DNA from: Bermanella sp034112345
GTDB taxonomy: Bacteria; Pseudomonadota; Gammaproteobacteria; Pseudomonadales; Oceanobacteraceae
Assembly (NCBI GenBank): GCA_034112345.1
Contig: JAWUVN010000073.1
Location: 1-35,195, forward strand
Direction: 5' to 3'
Length of the DNA stretch: 35,195 nt
The translations under genes were made by a program, and so were the position numbers. Position 1 is the stretch's first letter, and each line of letters opens with the position of its first letter. Under the pieces are notes generated by a model. It was not told the origin of the DNA, ran no database searches, and saw only the letters and a list, made by a program, of their open reading frames with translations. Shown piece after piece: positions 33,545 through 35,195 of this stretch.

Positions 33545-34378
33545 TTAATTAAATTTATTTAGCGCAGTAAATACAGGTTTAAATCGATTGTACTTCAAGT
33601 GTGGCGTCACCAAACTACACCCAATACAATATTTGCTAAATTTCATTGGTCTAATACCAAGATTTAACATCTCTTTTGCAAATGGTGAATTCATATTATG
33701 TTTATTTTGTTTAAGCTCAGCGATAAAAAAACGATCAAACTCAACTGACTTTGATCGATCAACAGATGTAAACCGTAAGTTAAAATCTAACGTTAAGCGC
33801 TCACCGTTTTCTTCATTGGCTAGAGCAATTCTATTATACGATCCCCATTGCGACGGCCTTAACCTTTCAAAATCATTAGAAATATCGCTAAGAAAACTTT
33901 TCTCTTCCACGCCATCAATACGGGGCTCACTCGATTCTATTCGAGATTTTATAGTACGCCCTTTATTATTTTTGAACTTAACCTCTAGAAAACCCTTATT
34001 ACTATCAACATAATTTCTATGACGTACCTTATATCGATTCAACTTACCCTGATGATGTGCATGATAAAAATCGTACTCCGGTGTATCAAAATAGGTATTG
34101 TGATACACAAATACTCGTTTTTCATTTATTTCAAGTGCCTTGTAATATGGCAACAACCTATTAAGAATAGGCTCCAACAAAATAATTGGAATTAAATATT
34201 TAGTATCTACCCGATCCATTAATGATGCGTTATGTAACTCTTTTAAGTTATAACTTTCAAATTGATATAAATGAGACAATGAAGTCAATGCATTTAATGA
34301 TGAAAAAGTTAAATCATTTTTCGTATATACAGACACCCGTATTGAACTCCAGTTAATAAAATGATTTATCGTAGCCAA
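33545..34378 (-). CDS. VTC-domain polyphosphate polymerase-like protein
   Basis: A TTM-fold protein related to yeast Vtc4, which polymerises inorganic polyphosphate from ATP inside a tunnel lined with basic residues. The VTC domain covers about residues 38-255. Expected tunnel residues are visible: R56 and K60 in MDRVDTKYL, the YFDT strand (96-99), R119/R121, E132 and K134/K136 in FLEVKFK, then R141/K144/R146, E221/K223 in AELKQN, and K249 in MKFSKY. No membrane segment or signal peptide is seen, so it is probably cytosolic. The start used is TTG with no clear ribosome binding site; residues 1-37 look unlike the family, and in-frame TTG codons at 34288 and 34279 are alternatives. Polymerase activity is inferred from the family. 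Confidence 0.83.
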   Translation of the reverse strand: MATINHFINWSSIRVSVYTKNDLTFSSLNALTSLSHLYQFESYNLKELHNASLMDRVDTKYLIPIILLEPILNRLLPYYKALEINEKRVFVYHNTYFDTPEYDFYHAHHQGKLNRYKVRHRNYVDSNKGFLEVKFKNNKGRTIKSRIESSEPRIDGVEEKSFLSDISNDFERLRPSQWGSYNRIALANEENGERLTLDFNLRFTSVDRSKSVEFDRFFIAELKQNKHNMNSPFAKEMLNLGIRPMKFSKYCIGCSLVTPHLKYNRFKPVFTALNKFN

Positions 34379-34640
34379 AGTATTTTTAATACATGAATAG
34401 GCTTACGGCTTCACCATACAAATATAAAGTGCATTAAAAATGATAATAATGTGTAAAAAAAATGGAAGGATAAATTATTGAATACTTTTTTACTAATAAG
34501 AAGTTCTATCTACTCGGAAATAGGAGCAACCTTAAAACCATCCTTACTATTCGTTCCACTCAACAAATAAAATGAAGCGTACAAAAAATAAAACCTAAAA
34601 TCAGCTCAATTTGATGCACAACTTCCTTAATAGACTTTAA
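34379..34640 (-). other. AT-rich gap between cotH and the VTC gene
   Basis: This 262-base space is very AT-rich and has no convincing ORF on either strand. It should hold the end of the cotH transcript and possibly the promoter of the VTC-DUF4956-porin genes. I see no clear terminator hairpin and no -35/-10 pair good enough to report. Confidence 0.4.
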
Positions 34641-35195
34641 TTAACGTGGACCTGTTGGACCGCCACCAGTAGTCCCACAATATCCACTACCATTACCACT
34701 AGCATCCTCTATACCGTCTAATTGATTTTGCACACTATAAGCCCGATCAGTGACAAATGAAGTCAGCCCTGGAATTTGATCCACAGTGCTATCCAGCCCT
34801 ATTTCAAACTCAGACGCACTATAAAATGCAGTGGGATCACTTGCCACATCAGTGCGAATTAAATCTGCAATATCTTCTACGGTTTGCTCCAGCACATCAG
34901 GGTTCAAACTACCATCAATCAATTGCTGAATATAAGCATGGTATGTAGAAAGGTTTCCATCACTTGAAAGTAAAGCAGCGATCAATGGTCGATCAGACAG
35001 TGCCCCTTGAGTAGGCTCATCTATATACAGTCCTTCAATATCACTGCAACCCATACTAAAGGTTCCAAATGATTCATTAAAATCCCACGGAATAATAGTG
35101 AACACTCCACTTTGCTCGTACAAGTAATAATTATGAGCCAAAGTCCCTTGATAACTATCTAAGTTTCCCATTACAGTAGACGCGGCCAAATAACG
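34641..35195 (-). CDS. cotH: CotH family protein kinase-like protein (C-terminal part)
   Basis: The 3' part (185 codons) of a CotH-family gene; the reading frame is open to the window edge, so the N-terminus and any signal peptide are outside. The visible residues begin RYLAASTVMGNLDSYQG, followed by HNYYLYEQSGVFTIIPWDFN and ESFG. These are the CotH kinase-fold segments, with the conserved Asp in PWDFN expected to bind metal. Bacillus CotH phosphorylates spore-coat proteins on serine. The rest is helical and ends in a Gly/Pro-rich tail with a cysteine (GYCGTTGGGPTGPR). A second cysteine in SMGCSDIEG could pair with it, which would fit an extracytoplasmic protein. It lies upstream of the VTC gene on the same strand. 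Confidence 0.85.
   Translation of the reverse strand, partial: RYLAASTVMGNLDSYQGTLAHNYYLYEQSGVFTIIPWDFNESFGTFSMGCSDIEGLYIDEPTQGALSDRPLIAALLSSDGNLSTYHAYIQQLIDGSLNPDVLEQTVEDIADLIRTDVASDPTAFYSASEFEIGLDSTVDQIPGLTSFVTDRAYSVQNQLDGIEDASGNGSGYCGTTGGGPTGPR

Noticed and set aside
33588..34013. 141-codon plus-strand frame inside the VTC gene
   Set aside because: Shadow of the VTC coding strand; the minus frame has clear VTC motifs and this one has none.
34379..34640. Possible promoter elements (for example TTGTAT with TATTCA 16 bases later) before the VTC gene
   Set aside because: The match is poor and such pairs are expected by chance in DNA this AT-rich.

Overview
The window is chromosomal DNA of a moderately AT-rich gammaproteobacterium. 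The gene order (pilABCD-coaE-yacG, secA-argJ-mutT, an M23 peptidase before lpxC, and rnpB next to mraZ) matches Pseudomonas and marine Oceanospirillales. An Oceanospirillales-like host (Oleispira/Bermanella type) is my inference from gene order and low GC; the sequence alone does not name the species.

Layout. (1) 1-5496, plus strand: pilA with its own sigma-54-type promoter and terminator, then pilB, pilC, pilD, coaE and yacG, closely spaced and probably co-transcribed. (2) 5517-9925, minus strand: secA-argJ-mutT. (3) 10025-28580, minus strand: a complete division and cell wall cluster read mraZ-rsmH-ftsL-ftsI-murE-murF-mraY-murD-ftsW-murG-murC-ddlB-ftsQ-ftsA-ftsZ-lpxC, followed by an M23 peptidase. 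Many neighbours overlap by 4-14 bases, so translation is probably coupled. murB is absent. The cluster starts at a sigma-70 promoter (TTGCAA-17-TATAGT) followed by three TGGG repeats at exactly 10-bp spacing, the expected MraZ operator. lpxC has its own promoter with a perfect TATAAT, and ends at a UUCG-loop terminator. (4) 28858-29221, minus strand: RNase P RNA with its own promoter and a 3' hairpin. (5) 29431-35195, minus strand: an accessory block read cotH (cut by the window edge), a VTC-type polyphosphate polymerase, a DUF4956 membrane protein, an OprO/OprP-type porin, and a BaeS/BaeR-like two-component pair.

Regions 1-4 are ordinary core genes whose control signals are unusually easy to read. 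Region 5 is the part with undescribed biology. It joins a protein-kinase-like CotH, a polyphosphate-making TTM enzyme, a membrane protein of unknown function, an outer-membrane channel from a family that includes phosphate and pyrophosphate channels, and an envelope sensor with an Arg/Pro-rich periplasmic segment. A system that makes, moves or senses phosphate polymers at the cell envelope is a reasonable hypothesis, but it is inference from family membership and gene order.
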